64,000 nt of DNA from G963665925 sp050596425 (GTDB lineage Bacteria; Bacillota; Clostridia; Peptostreptococcales; Acidaminobacteraceae). The notes beneath the pieces were generated by a model. The model did not search any database, was not told where the DNA came from, and saw only the letters and a program-made list of their open reading frames with translations. The stretch spans positions 2,108,001 to 2,172,000 of the forward strand of contig NZ_CP192292.1 of assembly GCF_050596425.1 (NCBI RefSeq), in the 5' to 3' direction. The position numbers and the translations under genes are program-made. Below, in pieces: positions 61,447 through 64,000 of this stretch (the stretch's first letter is position 1; every line of letters begins with the position of its first letter).

Positions 61447-62022
61447 ATGGAAGCACTTAAGAATGCAATACTTGAAAAAGGCCAAGTTGTTGGAGAAGAT
61501 ATTTTAAAAGTGGACACATTTTTAAACCACCAACTGGATGCATCTCTTTTAAATGAAATAGGCAAAGAGTTTAAACGCAGATTCGAAGGGCAGGACATCA
61601 CGAAAATATTGACGATCGAAGCATCGGGGATTGCGATTGCTATTATTGCAGCTCAGTACTTTAATGTTCCCGTGGTTTTTGCTAAAAAGGTCGCATCAAA
61701 AAATCTTGATGACAGCACTTATGAGACGGATGTCTTTTCCTTTACAAAGGCAAAGAACTACAAGGTTCGTGTGTCAAAGAAGTTTATTAGTGCAACTGAC
61801 AAGGTTTTGGTTTTAGATGATTTCTTAGCGCGGGGACGGGCTGCATTAGGACTTAGAGACATTGTTCATCAAGCTGGAGCAGAGTTGGCGGGTGTTGGCA
61901 TTGTTATTGAAAAAGGTTTCCAAGAGGGTGGCCAAGTGTTAAGAGGCCAAGGCATTCGTGTGGACTCCCTTGCGGTTATTGATTCCTTTAAGGATGGGGC
62001 ACCGGTCTTTAGAGAGGTTTAA
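61447..62022 (+). CDS. xpt: Xanthine phosphoribosyltransferase
   Basis: The protein of about 191 residues begins MEALKNAILEKGQVVGED and has DTFLNHQLDASLL, ILTIEASGIAIA, VPVVFAKK and the PRPP loop VLVLDDFLARGRA. It converts xanthine plus PRPP to XMP in purine salvage. ATG 61447 follows AAGGA. It is under a guanine-type riboswitch, as in Bacillus. pbuX does not follow. Hypoxanthine released by the methylthio-purine pathway 5 kb upstream would be salvaged by other enzymes. Confidence 0.95.
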   Translation: MEALKNAILEKGQVVGEDILKVDTFLNHQLDASLLNEIGKEFKRRFEGQDITKILTIEASGIAIAIIAAQYFNVPVVFAKKVASKNLDDSTYETDVFSFTKAKNYKVRVSKKFISATDKVLVLDDFLARGRAALGLRDIVHQAGAELAGVGIVIEKGFQEGGQVLRGQGIRVDSLAVIDSFKDGAPVFREV

Positions 62023-62232
62023 ATAACCTTTCTATTATATACAAGAATATATACAAGAAAAACTTTATGTTTAATAAAAACATTCATTTTATAAAGATCA
62101 AAAAGTCTTTCTCGAAAGAGAAGGGCTTCTTTTTTGTCTTATTTTATCAGGGAAGCGTTTGCCCATTGTGACCCTATGCATTATTGCGTATAATGGTAGG
62201 GGTAATATAGAGGATTTTGAGATGGGGTTGGC

Positions 62233-63492
62233 ATGAAGAAGACTAAAAAAATGCTTTTGATTGCTTTGGTTGATGCAATCACAACACAGATTTATCTGGA
62301 TATGTTCGTCGGTGGCTTTCGGATTGGTATATCTGTTATTATCTTACCTATTTTTTATTATTTTGATCGGAAAATCAATCCGCTCATATGCGCCATGTAT
62401 GTGGGATTTGTTGGTTTACTATTTCGAGGCATTATAGGCATACCGGAGTACGGGAGCTTTCAGGCCGCTTTACAGTTAAACCATCAAATATTCGTATTTG
62501 ATATGGTCTATGGCCTAATGTACTATTTCCTGTTCTACAAAAGTTCAGAGAAGACCCTGACACGGTGGGCTCTGGTCATACTTTTTGCAGATTTTATTGC
62601 CAATACATTAGAAATTGTCTCCCGTGTGGGGCCCTTTGTTTCTGAAAACATTGATGTTGTCAACAAACTGTTTGTCGTGGCTTCAACCAGGACTCTAATT
62701 GGCATTATTGCAGTTCTGATACTGAACAGGTATCAAATGCTCCTTAAAAGGGAGGAACATGAAAATAGGTATCGTCAGCTGGTGACAATGTTATCCGACC
62801 TAAAAAGTGAAGTTTATTTTATGTCTAATAATATGGAAAATATTGAAACTGTCATGAGTGATGCCTTTACCTTATATGAAAATCTGGAGGATGATGATAA
62901 CGAGAATAGAAAACTTTCCCTTCAAATTGCTAAGGATGTTCATGAAATAAAGAAGAACTACCTGCGCGTTATACATGGGATTGATCAGATTTCTGACAAG
63001 GAACCTATTTTTGATATAATGCCAGTGAAAGACATATACGCTATACTACAAACGAGTATTGGGCGGGAAATTGATAGCAAAAATTTACCCATATCACTGG
63101 ATTTTCAAGTCAAGACCAATGTTCATATATCAGATCACTTCCTGCTTATGTCTGTGCTTAGAAATTTGGTGATGAACGCCATTGAGGCTATGGCCGAGAG
63201 TGGAGGGACACTAAGCCTTAAACATGAGAAGGTAAACACCCTTCATCAAATTCAAATATCTGATAGTGGACCGGGTATTAAGAAGCGAGACTTAGACCAT
63301 ATATATGAACCAGGATTTTCGACTAAGTTTGATGAGGAGACTGGGACAATCAACAGGGGGATTGGGCTAACTCTGGTAAGGGATATTGTTGAAAAACAGT
63401 TTAAAGGAAGAATTCGAGTTTCTTCTGAATTTGGAAAAGGCACTGTTTTTGAAATAGAAATACCAGAAAGCGGTTTGGAGGCACAAATATGA
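62233..63492 (+). CDS. Sensor histidine kinase, GlnK/YcbA-like
   Basis: The 419-residue protein has about five membrane segments (residues 8-180), a coiled linker, an unusual H-box AKDVHEIKKNYLRVIHGI, and an HATPase domain with NLVMNAIEAM, SDSGPGIKK and GIGLTLVRDIVE. The layout matches the YcbA/GlnK group that pairs with YcbB/GlnL regulators, in Bacillus controlling glutaminase genes. It overlaps the response regulator gene by 4 bases (ATGA). A ligand cannot be read from the sequence; the pairing to glutamine is by family only. Confidence 0.85.
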   Translation: MKKTKKMLLIALVDAITTQIYLDMFVGGFRIGISVIILPIFYYFDRKINPLICAMYVGFVGLLFRGIIGIPEYGSFQAALQLNHQIFVFDMVYGLMYYFLFYKSSEKTLTRWALVILFADFIANTLEIVSRVGPFVSENIDVVNKLFVVASTRTLIGIIAVLILNRYQMLLKREEHENRYRQLVTMLSDLKSEVYFMSNNMENIETVMSDAFTLYENLEDDDNENRKLSLQIAKDVHEIKKNYLRVIHGIDQISDKEPIFDIMPVKDIYAILQTSIGREIDSKNLPISLDFQVKTNVHISDHFLLMSVLRNLVMNAIEAMAESGGTLSLKHEKVNTLHQIQISDSGPGIKKRDLDHIYEPGFSTKFDEETGTINRGIGLTLVRDIVEKQFKGRIRVSSEFGKGTVFEIEIPESGLEAQI

Positions 63493-64000
63493 GATTCTAT
63501 TTAGTAGATGACGACATAATGGTTATTCGGATTTTGGAGAATATCATCGAGGAAGCTGAACTTGGCGATGTGGTAGGGCATTCAACGGAAAGCGAAGCAG
63601 CAATACAGGATATAATTATGAAGAAACCAGATATTGTGCTGGTGGATATGCTCATGCCTATTAAGGATGGAACAAGAGTTGTTTCTGAAGTGAGATCACA
63701 AGCGGAGTCCATATATTTTATAATGATTTCACAGGTCAGCACAAAGAACATGATCAGCAAAGCCTATACTGCTGGCATCGAATTCTACATCAATAAGCCA
63801 ATTAATAAAATTGAAGTTGTGAGTGTTATTAAACGGGTCAAGGAAAAAATCACCCTTGAGAAAAACTTTAAAATTATAGAGAGTATGGTATCCGGTGGTG
63901 GAATAGAGTCAAAACCGCGCGTTAAAGATTCACAGCTTAGAAACATAAGAGTCGCATTTAGCAAACTAGGCATCATGGGGGAAAAAGGTGGGGAAGACAT
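63489..64000 (+). CDS. Response regulator, GlnL/YcbB-like, cut by window edge
   Basis: The frame from ATG 63489 runs open to the end of the window (about 170 codons, no stop). It has a canonical receiver: FYLVDDDIMVIR, phosphoacceptor in VLVDMLMPIKDG, FIMISQVS and YINKPIN. After a short linker it enters the YcbB-type output region (QLRNIRVAFSKLGIMGEKGGED), a DNA-binding domain class. The C-terminus lies outside. The start overlaps the kinase stop codon, so the two proteins are coupled partners. Confidence 0.88.
   Translation, partial: MRFYLVDDDIMVIRILENIIEEAELGDVVGHSTESEAAIQDIIMKKPDIVLVDMLMPIKDGTRVVSEVRSQAESIYFIMISQVSTKNMISKAYTAGIEFYINKPINKIEVVSVIKRVKEKITLEKNFKIIESMVSGGGIESKPRVKDSQLRNIRVAFSKLGIMGEKGGED

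Noticed and set aside
1..64000. CRISPR arrays, tRNA or rRNA genes, prophage
   Set aside because: No regularly spaced direct repeats, no cloverleaf with a TTCGAATC-type arm, no rRNA segments and no phage structural genes were seen.

Overview
The window is AT-rich chromosomal DNA from a low-GC Gram-positive anaerobe, most likely a member of the Clostridia. The signs are T-box and purine riboswitches, AGGAGG-type ribosome binding sites, a non-discriminating AspRS joined to GatCAB, a clostripain-family protease, an NADH oxidase, an NhaC antiporter and a stand-alone accBCDA operon. I see no rRNA, tRNA, CRISPR array, transposase or prophage. Clade assignment below the class level would be a guess.

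Layout. 1-5.8 kb: rpsT, lepA and hemW, with an iron-exporter-like fetAB pair inserted on the opposite strand under a promoter carrying a perfect palindrome. 5.8-11.9 kb: unlinked small units (pterin dehydratase, LUD protein, YgjP-type metalloprotease, UspA, ABC exporter, FCD-type GntR regulator with an operator at its own ribosome binding site, lone receiver). 12.2-17.2 kb: an Asn-type T-box leader driving aspS-gatC-gatA-gatB, the indirect route to Asn-tRNA(Asn). 17.4-28.3 kb: GNAT enzyme, NADH oxidase with a complex promoter region, SDR, PhzF, a small CarA-N-terminus-like protein, FAH hydrolase with a MerR-Trm112-methyltransferase fusion, MFS, NhaC and peroxiredoxin. 28.5-37.6 kb: cell-surface genes (M23 endopeptidase, a very large WG-repeat protein, NagZ-like GH3, an anchored protein of unknown function), folA, a HAD phosphatase and a degenerate receiver. 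37.8-46.9 kb: a nucleotide-transporter-like protein fused to a cyclic-nucleotide-binding domain, topB, an ABC-F protein and a C11 protease. 47.0-50.9 kb: accB-accC-accD-accA behind a leader that can fold into a three-way junction with a competing hairpin. 51-58.2 kb: a Cache histidine kinase split by a one-base frameshift, then mtaD-mtnA-mtnP-aldolase-gamma-lyase. 58.2-64 kb: a strongly structured candidate non-coding RNA, three unknown small genes, a DUF2804 protein, xpt under a guanine riboswitch, and a GlnK/GlnL-like two-component pair running off the right edge.

How genes work together. The mta/mtn cluster reads as a purge route for methylthioadenosine: deamination to methylthioinosine, phosphorolysis to hypoxanthine plus methylthioribose-1-phosphate, isomerisation, and aldol cleavage to dihydroxyacetone phosphate and methylthioacetaldehyde. 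The phosphorylase lacks the two aspartates that recognise adenine, which fits the preceding deaminase. In the aspS operon, leader codon, enzyme specificity residues and GatCAB genes agree.

The most novel-looking items are (i) the roughly 200-nt multibranched RNA at 58206-58415, (ii) the accB leader, (iii) a family of four 90-117 bp palindromic elements with shared ends and covarying stems, (iv) the kinase frameshift at an A7 run, and (v) the MerR-methyltransferase and transporter-CNB fusions. All are read by eye, without database searches or folding software.
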